Source: Chloroflexota bacterium (lineage in GTDB: Bacteria > Chloroflexota > Limnocylindria > Limnocylindrales > CSP1-4). Taken from it: a DNA stretch of 64,000 nt. This document shows positions 16,389-25,147 of this stretch, piece by piece. The stretch covers positions 212,772-276,771 of the forward strand of contig JAUJOH010000001.1 of NCBI GenBank assembly GCA_030447745.1, read 5' to 3'. Numbering within the stretch: the first letter of the stretch is position 1; every line of letters begins with the position of its first letter. The position numbers and the translations under genes were made by a program. Under the pieces are notes generated by a model that saw only the letters and a program-made list of their open reading frames with translations, searched no databases and was not told the origin of the DNA.

Positions 16389-16792
16389 ATTTCGCTAGTG
16401 CCCCGGCCGGCGGACGGTCGTCAGACGACCTGGCGTAGTGCGCGGACGTGGGCCGGACACACAGAGCGACGACATGGACCACCGATCCCTGGAGCTACGT
16501 GCCTTCGCCGCCGCGTGGCCAGATGCGGCATATCCGCCGCGCCAGGAGCGAGGTCCGCGCCGTGATCGCCGTCTCGTCAAATCGATCTGCGTCGGCCACT
16601 CTGCGACTGGTTTACGGCGAGCATCAGCAGCTCTCGTCGCGGCCTGGTCCATGGCACTCATGTCTAATCGGCGCACTCAAGCAGAACGGTCGTACCGTTG
16701 CTCGTAGGCACCGCATCTGGGACACAAGACCGAGCCAGGTGACGGTGGACGAACGTGCTCCGCCGCTGGGGCAGTCCCCGGAGGATGCGCTT
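16389..16792. other. 404-base gap
   Basis: Overlapping open frames exist but none has convincing composition or a recognisable domain. The right end holds the ribosome site (CGGAGGA) of the small gene starting at 16793. Nothing else is identified. Confidence 0.55.
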
Positions 16793-17084
16793 ATGAAGCG
16801 ATCAGTCCTATCGCTCGCGGCCGCTCGGCCTCGCGCTCGCCATCTCGGCCCCCGTGGCCGCGGACAGCGGCGACGCGGTCGAGATCATGGTCATGAAGCA
16901 CGCGTGCGGCGAGTCGATCCAGTCGGAGGCGGACTTCGAGGCCGTCGAGGCCAAGGGCGAGGGCAATCCGGTCGAAGACGGCGAACAACCACCAGCTCTG
17001 CAGTCTCTTCCCGACCTGCACAAAGGACTGAGCCGAGTCGGTGCGATTAGGGTTCCTGGTTCGGCCCGTCGCGCTGATGGCTGA
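16793..17084 (+). pseudogene. Small secreted protein, frameshifted in the signal peptide
   Basis: ATG 16793, well placed after CGGAGGA, starts MKRSVLSLAAA. Within the next few codons the sense moves by one base to LGLALAISAPVAADSGDAVE, completing a typical signal peptide (cleavage near VAA-DSG). Then follow IMVMKHACGESIQSEADFEA and VEAKGEGNPVE. The following 120 bases may hold another shift, because one alternative frame gives Cys-containing TANNHQLCSLFPTCTKD and a stop. An exported Cys-containing protein of unknown function, broken by at least one indel. Confidence 0.45.
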
Positions 17085-17206
17085 TCCCACGAGGCGTACT
17101 TGACGCGGTGCGAGAACGACAGGCCGTCCGACCGTCGAACGGCTTGCGGACCTGGACGGCTAAAGGCCGCCGGGACGACGGCCGCCCGGCTCGCCCGGTC
17201 CGCGAA

Positions 17207-18167
17207 CTACGTCGCAGTCGGCCGCGACGTTTCCGTTCCTGCCTCCTCCACCACCGTCCGCGCGCCCGATGCTCGTCGTCGCTGCCGAAGGGCAAACAGA
17301 ACCAGGATGACGATCGTCGCGACGTACGGCAGCATCGCCACGAACTGCGGCGGGATCGCGCTCCCTGGAGGCGCAGCGTGAGCATACATCAAGCCGAAGA
17401 GCAGGCTCGCTCCGAGCACCCCGATTGGGTGCGCCCGTCCGAACATCACCGCGACCAGGGCGATGAAGCCGCGACCGGCGGTCATCCCGAGGACGAACTG
17501 AGTGACCAGCGAGATCGACAGCTGCGCCCCGGCAAGCCCGCACAGGACGCCCGTGCCGACGAGCGCCGCGTAGCGCGTCGCGCGCACCGGGACCCCGACC
17601 GACGCCGCCGCGGCGGGCGCCGCCCACCGCCCGAAGGCGGATCCCCCACGGGTGGCGGAACAGCCAGACCTGGAAGGCAATCGCGAGCCCGAACGCCAGA
17701 TAGACGAGCGGGGAGTAGCCGGACACGAGCGGTCCGAGCACCGGCACGTCCTCGACGACGGCGATATGAATGTCGGGCAGGCCGCGCATCGACGGGTCGT
17801 AGAAGCTGCCCTGAACGCCGAAGACCGGGCGGATCAGGTAGCTCGTCAGCCCGAGCGCCAAGAGGTTGAGCGCGAGGCCGGAGACGATGGCGTCGCCCTC
17901 GAGGTCGACGACGATCACCGCGTAGACGGCCGAAAGGAGGGCGGCCGCCAGCACCGCCAGCGCGGCTCCCGCCCATGGGTTGCCGGTCCAGTACGTCCCC
18001 GCGACGGCGAAGAAGGCGCCGACGAGCATGAGCCCCTCGAGCCCGACGTTGAAGATCCCGACCCGCTCGCTGAGGATGCTGCCCAGCGCGGCGAGGAGGA
18101 TCGGCGACACGAGCCGGATCGTCGACGCGAGGAGCGCCAGGTCGAAGACCGCAGGCAGCCAGTCCAC
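17207..18167 (-). CDS. Nucleoside ABC transporter permease 2 (YufQ-like), frame disrupted
   Basis: Starts at GTG 18167 (VDWLPAVFDLALLASTIRLV) and reads as a BPD_transp_2-type permease: SILSERVGIFNVGLEGLMLV, VVDLEGDAIVSGLALNLLAL, SFYDPSMRGLPDIHIAVV and WLFRHPWGIRLRAVG. Near 17625 the sense moves to another frame, continuing ASVGVPVRATRYAALVGTGV, LAGAQLSISLVTQFVLGMTA, GRGFIALVAVMFGRAHPIGV and a basic C-terminus to 17207. The ERVGIFNVGLEG and GRGFIALA blocks are classic for the second permease of BMP-family nucleoside importers. It is the last gene of the operon. The frame change lies in a GGC/GCC run and is probably an assembly indel. Confidence 0.8.
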
Positions 18168-18174
18168 CGAGGCC

Positions 18175-19249
18175 TCAGTCCGCGCCGATGGCGCGCCGGA
18201 CGCGCGATGGATGGCGACCCGGATCGCGACGACGAGGATGATCGTCGCCTGAACGACGTCGACGAGCTGGAGCGGCACCTCGGTCGAGCGCGCATCCCGG
18301 TCGCCCCAACCTCGAGCCCCCCGAGGAAGAGGCCCGCGCCGAGGGTCAGGACCGGGTTGAGGCCCGTCAGGATGGCGGCAGTGAAGCCGGACCAGGCCCA
18401 GCCGCTCGTCGTGATGACGCCCTCGATGTAGCGATGGTTGACTCCGAGGACGACGAGCGCACCGGCGAGGCCACAGATCGCGCCGCTCAGCAGCGTGGCC
18501 GCCAGCACGCGTCGGGCGGCCGGGATGCCACCGTAGTCGGCGAACGCCCGGCTGTGGCCGACGATCCGGAACTCGTACCCGGCGACCGTTCGGGCCAGGA
18601 ACCATCGGACGAGCAACGGCAGGACGACGATCACGAGCACGCCCAGATGCAGGCGGCTGCCCGGCACGCCGGGCAGCCATGCCGCCTCCGGGACGATCGG
18701 CGTCTGGGCCACGCCGCCGGCCGCCACGTCGCGCAGCGGATAGGTCACCACCCATGCCGCAAACAGCGCGCCGACGTAGTTCAGCAGGAGCGTCGTGATC
18801 AGCATCGGCACGCCGAGGCGCGTGTCGAGCACGCCCGGTAGGAACACCCAGGCGGCCCCCGCGAGGCAGCCGGCGAGGAGCGCGACGAGCGGCGCGATGG
18901 GGAATGGGATCCCTCGAAGCGCAAGCGCGGCGACCGCCGCGGCAAGGGCGCCGAGGATCATCTGGCCCTCGGCGCCGAGGTTGAGCGCGCCGGCCCGCAG
19001 CGCGAGCCCGATGCCGATCCCGGCGACGATGATCGGAATGCTGCGGACGACCGTGGCGGTCAGGTTCTGCGGCGTGCCGACGGCGCCCCGCAGCAGCTCG
19101 CCATAGGCGCCGAAGACGTCCTCGCCCGCGACGAGGATCGCGGCGGCGCCGAGCAGCAACGCGAGGCCGATGGCGATGAGCGGCACGGCCGCCGCGGCGA
19201 CGACCGCGCGCGGGCCGACGCGGTGACGGCCCCCCGCCTCAACCGCCAT
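18175..19249 (-). CDS. Nucleoside ABC transporter permease 1 (YufP-like), frame disrupted
   Basis: ATG 19249 overlaps the end of the ATPase gene by 11 bases. About eight or nine hydrophobic segments include VVAAAAVPLIAIGLALLLGA and IPIIVAGIGIGLALRAGALN, with the signature LNLGAEGQMILGALAAAV, GVPMLITTLLLNYVGALFA and HRYIEGVITTSGWAWSGFTA. At about 18290 the frame changes by one base, rejoining as STEVPLQLVDVVQATIILVV. In that frame no stop occurs before permease 2. A TGA at 18177-18175 in the third frame is the natural stop if a second indel exists; otherwise the two permeases form one continuous frame. The end is therefore uncertain. Confidence 0.8.
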
Positions 19250-20813
19250 TGGGGCCTCGAGTCTCCATCCCGGGCCCGGGCGCTCCGACGGCGGCTGTCC
19301 CGGCCATGAGCAACCCCAGCCGGACCTCGTCCGCCTCGGAGCCGGCGACCTCGCCGGCGATCCGGTTGCCGTAGAGGACGACGATCCGATCGGACAGCAT
19401 CCGGATCTCCTCGAGATCCGAGCTGATCAGCAGGACCCCACTGCCCGTGGCGCGGCGATCAAGAAGCGCCCGGCGGACGAACTCGGTGGCCGCGACGTCG
19501 ATGCCGCGGGTGGGCTGCGCAGCGACGGTCAGCGCGTGCGGGTCGGCGAGCTCGCGGGCGAGAACGACCCGCTGCGCGTTTCCGCCGGACAGCGTCGCGA
19601 CTGGCGCGTCCAGGTTACGGGCGGGGATCCGGAACGCGGGCACGACCCGTTCGCAACGCCGCCGGATCCCGTCCAGGTCGAGCAGCCGCCGCGGCGGCTC
19701 CCCGGGCTTCCCGGCGTGCCGCCCGAGGATCAGGTTGTCGCGAATGCTCGCGTCGCCGGCGAGGCCACGACGGTAGCGGTCCTCGGGGATGTAACAGACG
19801 CCGGCGGCCCGCCGCTCGGCGACGGTCGAACCAGAAACGTCGCGGCCATCGACGACGATCCGCCCGCTCGCGATCGGGATGAGGCCGGCAATGGCGTCGG
19901 CGAGCTCCGCCTGGCCATTGCCCGCGACGCCGGCCACACCGACGATCTCGCCGGCGCGGACGACCAGGTCGACCGGCCCGAGACCCGGCGCGCGCACGCC
20001 GTGAAGCTCCAGAACCGGGCGACCGGCCTCGACGACCGGCCGCTCGAGGTCGATGACGACCTCGCGTCCGACCATCGCCCGGGCGAGCGTCGTGACATCG
20101 GTCTCGGCCGCCGCCAGCCTGGCGGTCACCCGGCCATCCCGGAGCACCGTCACCTGCTCGGCGTGGCCCACGACCTCGTCGAGGTGATGGCTCACGAACA
20201 CGATCATCCGGCCCTCGGCGGCGAGGGCCCGGATCGTGCCGAACAGCCGATCCGACTCTCGAGGCGTCAGGACGGCCGTCGGCTCGTCGAGAATCAGGAT
20301 CGCCGCACGACGGTAGAGGGCGCGGAGGATCTCCACCCGCTGCAGCGCGCCGACCGAGAGCGACGAGCCCCGTGCGTCGGGCTCGACGTCGCGCCCGAAT
20401 CGGTCCGACAGCTCTCGCACCACGCGCCGCGCCTCGTCGCGGTCGAACAGCCCGAGCCGACGAGGCTCCTGGCCGATCGTCAGGTTCTCGGCAACGGTCA
20501 GCGACGGGAAGAGCATGAAGTGCTGGTGGACCATCGAGATCCCCAGCCGGTGCGCGTCCGGGACGTTCCCGATCGCCGCCTCCTGCCCATCGATCAGAAT
20601 CCTCCCGGCGTCGCGCACGACGTGCCCGGCGAGGACCTGCATCAGGGTCGTCTTGCCCGCGCCGTTCTCGCCGACGACCGCGTGGACGCGGCCCGGAACG
20701 AGATCGAGATCGACGCCGTCAAGGGCCCGGACGCGGCCGTAGTTCTTAACGATGCCGCGCATCGAGACGGTCGGAGCCACCCGTGGGGTGGCCCCGACCG
20801 GTGTGGCGGTCAC
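19239..20813 (-). CDS. Nucleoside ABC transporter ATP-binding protein (YufO-like, duplicated NBD)
   Basis: 524 residues with two ABC domains in one chain. First NBD: Walker A GENGAGKTT (48-56), Q-loop region MVHQHFMLFPSLTVAENL, signature LSVGALQRVEILRALYR, Walker B ILILDEPTAVLTP and switch SHHLDEV. Second NBD: degenerate Walker A GVAGNGQAELAD, VCYIPEDRYRRGLAGD, LSGGNAQRVVLARELA and AAQPTRGIDVAATEFV. The degenerate second site and the IPEDR...GL motif are typical of the BMP/PnrA-linked nucleoside or simple-sugar importer family. The gene sits between the substrate-binding lipoprotein and the permeases. Confidence 0.92.
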   Translation of the reverse strand: MTATPVGATPRVAPTVSMRGIVKNYGRVRALDGVDLDLVPGRVHAVVGENGAGKTTLMQVLAGHVVRDAGRILIDGQEAAIGNVPDAHRLGISMVHQHFMLFPSLTVAENLTIGQEPRRLGLFDRDEARRVVRELSDRFGRDVEPDARGSSLSVGALQRVEILRALYRRAAILILDEPTAVLTPRESDRLFGTIRALAAEGRMIVFVSHHLDEVVGHAEQVTVLRDGRVTARLAAAETDVTTLARAMVGREVVIDLERPVVEAGRPVLELHGVRAPGLGPVDLVVRAGEIVGVAGVAGNGQAELADAIAGLIPIASGRIVVDGRDVSGSTVAERRAAGVCYIPEDRYRRGLAGDASIRDNLILGRHAGKPGEPPRRLLDLDGIRRRCERVVPAFRIPARNLDAPVATLSGGNAQRVVLARELADPHALTVAAQPTRGIDVAATEFVRRALLDRRATGSGVLLISSDLEEIRMLSDRIVVLYGNRIAGEVAGSEADEVRLGLLMAGTAAVGAPGPGMETRGPNGG

Positions 20814-20832
20814 GACGGGTGGACCGCCTCGC

Positions 20833-21975
20833 TCACCCTTGGGCGAGGAAGTCGGTGACTACGAACACGCCCGAGACGAACTGCTCCGCCAGGTCACGGA
20901 CCTGGTCCTGGACCTCCTGCGGGATCCCGGACGGCGGAACGAGGTCCTCGAGGGTGATGAAGGCGGGACCGACGCCCTGCTCGGCAAGGCCGTAGGCCGC
21001 CACGCCGCCGCTGAACTCGCCGCCGGCGAGATCGCAGACCGCCTCCCGAACGCCGACGTCGGTCCGCTTCACCATCGACTCGATGATGTGCTCGGGATCG
21101 ATCGCCCGCTGGTCGGTGTCGACACCGGTCGTCATGAAATCGCGCTCGGCCGCCGCCTCGAAGACGCCCGTGTTACCGGCGGCCGAGAACGCGAAGACGT
21201 ATTCGGCTCCGGCGTCGTTCTGCGCGAGGGCGAGCTCCTTGCTCGTGGCGGGATCATTGAACCCGGTGGCCCAGCCGAGGTCGACGGTGACCTCCGGGTT
21301 GACCGCTTTCACGCCCTCCTCGAACCCGACGGACCAGCGACGGAGGAACGGCGCGTCCACGGCGCCGACCGCGCCGATCCGGGGCGACTCGGGGAAGCCC
21401 TCGTATTCACCGGTCGCGAGGAGCGCCAGGGTCGCACCGAGAAGGAACGTGCCCTCGTGCTCCTTGAAGAGGAGCCCGCGGACGTTCGGGCTCTCGACGG
21501 TCGCATCGACGATCGCCCACTGCTGGTCCGGGTTCTCGCCGGCCAGCCGGGTGACGGCGTCGACCGCATCGAACGAGTTGGTGACGATCAGGTCGTAGCC
21601 CTCGTCGATCGCCGCCTGGAGGTTGTCCTCCATCGACGGGATGTCCGCGGACTCCACGACGCGCGTCTCGACGCCACACTCGGTGCCGCCGGCCTCGAGC
21701 CCGTCCACGATCAGCTCGAGGAACGGGTTCTGCCCGATCGGTCCCGTGCTCACGTACACGGCTCGCAGCCCGGTCGCGGAGGCAGCCGGGCCCGCGGACT
21801 CGCCGCCCGCGCTTGCCGGCACGCCGGCGGTGCCGCCGGATGGCGGATCGGAGGTCGCGGGAGCCCCGGCGGATGCCGCGGTCGATGCGGCGGGGGTGGG
21901 CCCGCCCGTGCCGCACGCCGCAGCGAGCAGGGCGACGGCGCCCGCCAGAGCTGCCGTCCGTCGAACGTGGTTCAC
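20833..21975 (-). CDS. BMP/PnrA-family nucleoside-binding lipoprotein
   Basis: 380 residues. Lipoprotein signal MNHVRRTAALAGAVALLAAAC with lipobox LAAAC (Cys21), then a Ser/Ala/Gly/Pro linker to about residue 70. The domain reads AVYVSTGPIGQNPFLELIVD, IPSMEDNLQAAIDEGYDLIV, SPNVRGLLFKEHEGTFLLGA, PRIGAVGAVDAPFLRRWSVG, FEEGVKAVNP, then YVFAFSAAGNTGVFEAAAER and TTGVDTDQ. This pattern (glycine-rich strands, F-E-G----NP, AGNTG) is that of the Bmp/PnrA substrate-binding proteins, which bind purine or pyrimidine nucleosides. It is extracellular and membrane-tethered. Its ATG overlaps the stop of the phosphorylase gene by four bases. Confidence 0.9.
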   Translation of the reverse strand: MNHVRRTAALAGAVALLAAACGTGGPTPAASTAASAGAPATSDPPSGGTAGVPASAGGESAGPAASATGLRAVYVSTGPIGQNPFLELIVDGLEAGGTECGVETRVVESADIPSMEDNLQAAIDEGYDLIVTNSFDAVDAVTRLAGENPDQQWAIVDATVESPNVRGLLFKEHEGTFLLGATLALLATGEYEGFPESPRIGAVGAVDAPFLRRWSVGFEEGVKAVNPEVTVDLGWATGFNDPATSKELALAQNDAGAEYVFAFSAAGNTGVFEAAAERDFMTTGVDTDQRAIDPEHIIESMVKRTDVGVREAVCDLAGGEFSGGVAAYGLAEQGVGPAFITLEDLVPPSGIPQEVQDQVRDLAEQFVSGVFVVTDFLAQG

Positions 21976-22802
21976 CTGTTCCCCTCCGTTGTGCTCCCGT
22001 CGGCCGCGGCGAGTTGGCGGATGGCCTCGAGGCCGACCTCGATCATCCGCTCCTTGCCCTCCCGGACGACGTCCCGATGCGGGTTGTAGATGCTGGCGTC
22101 CTCGGGGTCGCCCTCGGACGGATTGCCATCCACCGTGAAGATTCCGCCGGCCCGAACGCGCCGCAGGGCCGCGACGATCAGCAGCGCCGCGAGCTCCATC
22201 TCGTAGCCGACGAGCGGGGTCTGCGACCAGACCGCGCGCTCGTCGGGCAGTGCGCCGGGATAGAAGGCTGCCTTGGTCATCACCACGCCCGTCCCGAAAC
22301 GGACGCCGCCGTGGGCCGTCGCGGCGTCCACGAGCGCACGCGTCACCGCGAGGTCCGAGATGGCCGGGTACGAGAGCGGCAGCAGCTGATGGCTGACGCC
22401 GTCCTCGCGGATCGCCCCCGTGGCGACGATCAGGTCGCCGGACCGGACCTCGTCGAGCGCCGAGCCTGCCGTCCCGAGCCGGATGATCGTCCGCGCGCCG
22501 CCGAGCACGAGCTCCTCGAACGCGATGGCGGCACCGGGCCCGCCGACACCGTGCGACGTCACCGTCACGTCGATGCCGCGCCAGCGGCCCTGCCAGGTCA
22601 CGTACTCGCGGTATCGGCCCAGCTCACGACCGCCATCGAGCCGCCGCCCTAGCTCGACCGCGCGGTCGGGGTCGCCGACAGTCAGGACGTACGGGCTGAT
22701 CGAGTCCCGCGGAACGAGCAGACAGGGCAGCAGCGCCGAAGCCGTGGTGCGCGACGACTCGGCGGCCGGCGCGTCGCTCGTGGTCGTCAGTCGTCCAGCC
22801 AT
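21972..22802 (-). CDS. Nucleoside phosphorylase (NP-I fold; uridine/purine phosphorylase-like)
   Basis: 276 residues. NP-I features: YVLTVGDPDRAVELGRRL near the N-terminus, VTVTSHGVGGPGAAIAFEEL (phosphate and nucleoside site), TIIRLGTAGSALDEVRSGDL with VIATGAIREDG-like context, and GYEMELAALLIVAAL, where the E-M-E-type motif contacts the ribose. The GDPDRA and GVGGPGAAIA..EL pattern is nearest to uridine phosphorylase-like members, but specificity in this fold cannot be called from motifs alone. It converts a nucleoside plus phosphate to free base plus (deoxy)ribose-1-phosphate, the substrate class expected by the MtnA-type isomerase in this operon. It overlaps its neighbours on both sides. 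Confidence 0.85.
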   Translation of the reverse strand: MAGRLTTTSDAPAAESSRTTASALLPCLLVPRDSISPYVLTVGDPDRAVELGRRLDGGRELGRYREYVTWQGRWRGIDVTVTSHGVGGPGAAIAFEELVLGGARTIIRLGTAGSALDEVRSGDLIVATGAIREDGVSHQLLPLSYPAISDLAVTRALVDAATAHGGVRFGTGVVMTKAAFYPGALPDERAVWSQTPLVGYEMELAALLIVAALRRVRAGGIFTVDGNPSEGDPEDASIYNPHRDVVREGKERMIEVGLEAIRQLAAADGSTTEGNR

Positions 22803-23212
22803 ACCCGGTCCTGGTTGTCCGGATCATCGATCGGCGATGAGATGAACAGAACCCGGGGCGCGTCCCCGAACTCGCCGCCGTGGGGCGTGCCAGCGGGAAT
22901 GATCCACACATCGCCCGGCTTCACCGGCCGCGTGACGCCGCCAACGGTCACGGAGCCGCTGCCGTGCAGGACGTAGCCGATCTCGTCGTGCGTCTCGTGA
23001 ACGTGCCGGCGGAACGGCCCGGGGTGACCCTGGAAGACAAAGACGCTGGACTGTGTCCCATGTCCGATGTACGTCCGCTTGAAGACGTCGCCCTCCGTCA
23101 GGAGATCGGCGTCGACTGCCGCGGCGACGTCCACGACGTCGACCTTCGTGTGAGCGATGGCCTGCTGACAGGTCGGGCAGATGTGCTGCTCGTGGCCCGG
23201 CGTGTCGTTCAT
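22787..23212 (-). CDS. Small cupin-domain protein
   Basis: 141 residues from ATG 23212, chosen for its strong GGAGGATGACGCG leader. A short N-terminal CPTC pair (12-15) precedes one cupin barrel: motif 1 has His70, His72 and Glu77 (RRHVHETHDEIGYVLHGSG), motif 2 has PAGTPHGGEF with His111. This His/His/Glu/His set can bind Fe, Mn, Ni or Zn. It could be an isomerase, dioxygenase or sugar-binding cupin. It is shorter than, and not clearly, acireductone dioxygenase (MtnD), although its place beside MtnA and MtnB-like genes makes that comparison worth making. It ends 16 bases inside the phosphorylase gene. Confidence 0.7.
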   Translation of the reverse strand: MNDTPGHEQHICPTCQQAIAHTKVDVVDVAAAVDADLLTEGDVFKRTYIGHGTQSSVFVFQGHPGPFRRHVHETHDEIGYVLHGSGSVTVGGVTRPVKPGDVWIIPAGTPHGGEFGDAPRVLFISSPIDDPDNQDRVWLDD

Positions 23213-23243
23213 CGCGTCATCCTCCTCGTGTGCGTGGGCTGCG

Positions 23244-23903
23244 CTACGGCCGTGGGGGTGCGGACGGGTCGACTCGGGCGCGATCGGCACGCGCGACGGT
23301 GGCCTCGAACAGGAAGTGATAGACCTCCGCGTGGCGCTTGGCCTCCATCACGTCGTCGCCCCAGATATACGCGCCGTGGTCGGCGACGACGATCGCGAAC
23401 GTGGCCGCGAACCGGGGGTCGTCGAGTACCCGGGTGATCTGGTCGACAAGCTCCGGTTCGCGGGGCGTGTTGCGGATCACCGGCAGCAGGTGGACGTCGC
23501 GGTTTGCGACGCCACGGATGCCCTTGAGCATCTCGAGATCGCGGATCGCGACATGGTCAGCGCCCCGGGCAAGGTCCCCGGCGAGGACGGCCGAGAGCGC
23601 ATGCGAGTGGACGACACTGCGGGCCCCGCGCTCGCGGGCGGCGAGGCAGAAGATTGAGTTGCACTCGCTCGGGCGGAGGGACTCGTTCGGCGGCCGGCCG
23701 ACGATGCTGCCGTCCGCCGGGTCAACGGTGAAGAAGTCGTCGGCGCGGACGCGCTCCTTGTGGACGCCGGTCGGCGCGAGCAGGAGACCGCCACCGTCGG
23801 CCGGTCCGCAGATGCCCCCGCCGGTGCCCGATACCCAGTTCCGCCCGTAGAAGTTGCGGAGCAGCTCGGTCAGCAGCTGGCGGGTCTCGCGCTCCGTCGT
23901 CAT
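23244..23903 (-). CDS. Class II aldolase / MtnB-like methylthioribulose-1-phosphate dehydratase family
   Basis: 219 residues from ATG 23903, overlapping the mtnA stop (ATGA). The family pattern is clear: NFYGRNWVSGTGGGICGPA, LLAPTGVHKERVRADDFF, SLRPSECNSIFCLAARERGA, the zinc pair His99/His101 in VVHSHALSAVLAG, LEMLKGIRG, LPVIRNTPREPELVDQITRV and the third zinc ligand His176 in VADHGAYIWGDDVMEAKRHA, ending EVYHFLFEATV. This is the MtnB/APIP branch. MtnB dehydrates 5-methylthioribulose-1-phosphate in methionine salvage; close relatives act as aldolases releasing DHAP plus an aldehyde. No MtnC/W/X is nearby, which favours the aldolase reading. Confidence 0.85.
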   Translation of the reverse strand: MTTERETRQLLTELLRNFYGRNWVSGTGGGICGPADGGGLLLAPTGVHKERVRADDFFTVDPADGSIVGRPPNESLRPSECNSIFCLAARERGARSVVHSHALSAVLAGDLARGADHVAIRDLEMLKGIRGVANRDVHLLPVIRNTPREPELVDQITRVLDDPRFAATFAIVVADHGAYIWGDDVMEAKRHAEVYHFLFEATVARADRARVDPSAPPRP

Positions 23904-25048
23904 CCCGCACTCCGGGTATCGGTCCGGGTCCCCGTGCCCAACCCGTCCGGCCGCGGGCGGCGAAGAGCCTCCTCGATCGTCGATTCGTAGGGCGGGCGGA
24001 TCACCCCGACCTCGGTCACGAAGGCGTCGATCAGCTCGGCCGGGGTGACGTCGAAGGCGGGGTTCCAGACGTCCACGTCGGGCGGGGCAACAAGCCGGTC
24101 GCCGAGCCCCCGGATCTCGTCGGGCGCACGCTCCTCGACGACGATGGCCGCGCCGTCCGGCGTGGTCCGATCGAACGTGCTCAGGGGTCCGGCGACGTAG
24201 AACGGAATGCCATGACGGCGCGCGAGCACGGCGAGTGAGTATGTGCCGATCTTGTTGGCCGTGTCGCCGTTCGCCGCCACGCGGTCGCAACCCACGATCA
24301 CCGCGTCGACGAGTCCACGCGCCATGGCGGGTCCGGCTGCCCCGTCGACGACCAGCCGGCTGGGCACTCCCGCGGCCGCCAGCTCCCACGCGGTCAGCCG
24401 GCCACCCTGGAGCAGCGGGCGGGCCTCGCAGGCGATCACCTCGTCCAGCTCGCCCGCGTCGTGCTTGGCGTAGATGGCTGCGAGCGCCGTGCCGTCGCCG
24501 CCTGTGGCGAGACGACCCGTGTTGCAGTGGGTGAGGATGCGCCGCCGGTCCTCGAGCAGCCGCCGCCCGTGCTCCCCTATGGCCGCGCAGGCCAGGCGGT
24601 CCTCCTCGTGGATCGTCACGGCCTCCGCGAGGACGGCGTCATGCACGCCGGTGGCGTCCGCGCCGGCGTGCGCCGCACGCTGCCCGGCCGCAACAACCCG
24701 GCCCACGGCCCAGCGCAGGTTGACCGCCGTCGGACGCGCGTTACCGATCCGCTCCGTCAGCAGGGCAAGGGCGGCGACCGCCTCGTCGGTTGTCGCGGGG
24801 CGGGCCTCGGCGAGCCCGACGACGACCCCATAGGCGCCGCAGATCCCGATCGCCGGGGCGCCGCGGACGGCCAGCGTGCGAATGGCGTCGACCACCTCGT
24901 CGACGTTGGAGAGGCGCCAGTGAACCAGCTCGGCCGGGAGCCGGCGCTGGTCGACGATGACCGGGACGCCATCGTCCCAGCGCACGCTGGACAGTGGAGC
25001 TCGGGCGGCTTCCGCGGGAGGCGGCGGCTGGAGGTCGGCTTGCGTCAC
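23900..25048 (-). CDS. mtnA: S-methyl-5-thioribose-1-phosphate isomerase family (MtnA)
   Basis: 382 residues. Family motifs in order: LAVRGAPAIGICGAYGVVVG (about 59-78), GNARPTAVNLRWAV, ILTHCNTGRLATGGDGTALA with catalytic Cys175, ARPLLQGGRLTAWELAAAGV, and VGCDRVAANGDTANKIGTY with catalytic Asp255. All key residues are present. It converts an aldose-1-phosphate (5-methylthioribose-1-P, or 5-deoxyribose-1-P in DHAP-shunt versions) to the ketose-1-phosphate, the substrate of the next gene's aldolase/dehydratase. It is the first gene of the eight-gene operon and has a structured leader upstream. eIF2B-like relatives acting on ribose-1,5-bisphosphate are less likely given the strong MtnA motifs. 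Confidence 0.9.
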   Translation of the reverse strand: MTQADLQPPPPAEAARAPLSSVRWDDGVPVIVDQRRLPAELVHWRLSNVDEVVDAIRTLAVRGAPAIGICGAYGVVVGLAEARPATTDEAVAALALLTERIGNARPTAVNLRWAVGRVVAAGQRAAHAGADATGVHDAVLAEAVTIHEEDRLACAAIGEHGRRLLEDRRRILTHCNTGRLATGGDGTALAAIYAKHDAGELDEVIACEARPLLQGGRLTAWELAAAGVPSRLVVDGAAGPAMARGLVDAVIVGCDRVAANGDTANKIGTYSLAVLARRHGIPFYVAGPLSTFDRTTPDGAAIVVEERAPDEIRGLGDRLVAPPDVDVWNPAFDVTPAELIDAFVTEVGVIRPPYESTIEEALRRPRPDGLGTGTRTDTRSAG

Positions 25049-25147
25049 GGGGTCCTCGGCGAAAGGTGGAGGCCCCGGTGGAACCCGTGACCTCGTTGGT
25101 GAGGCTGGGTTGACGACGTCAGGCGGGAGAGAAGCTCCGCTCCGCGA

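Noticed and set aside
18167..18290. Permease 1 and permease 2 as one fused protein
   Set aside because: The ORF is continuous only in one frame after a clear shift. A TGA directly before the second start and two separate family N-termini make two genes far more likely.
22787..23212. Calling the cupin acireductone dioxygenase (MtnD)
   Set aside because: Only a single basic cupin motif set is visible, the protein is short, and no MtnC partner is present; left as cupin of unknown function.
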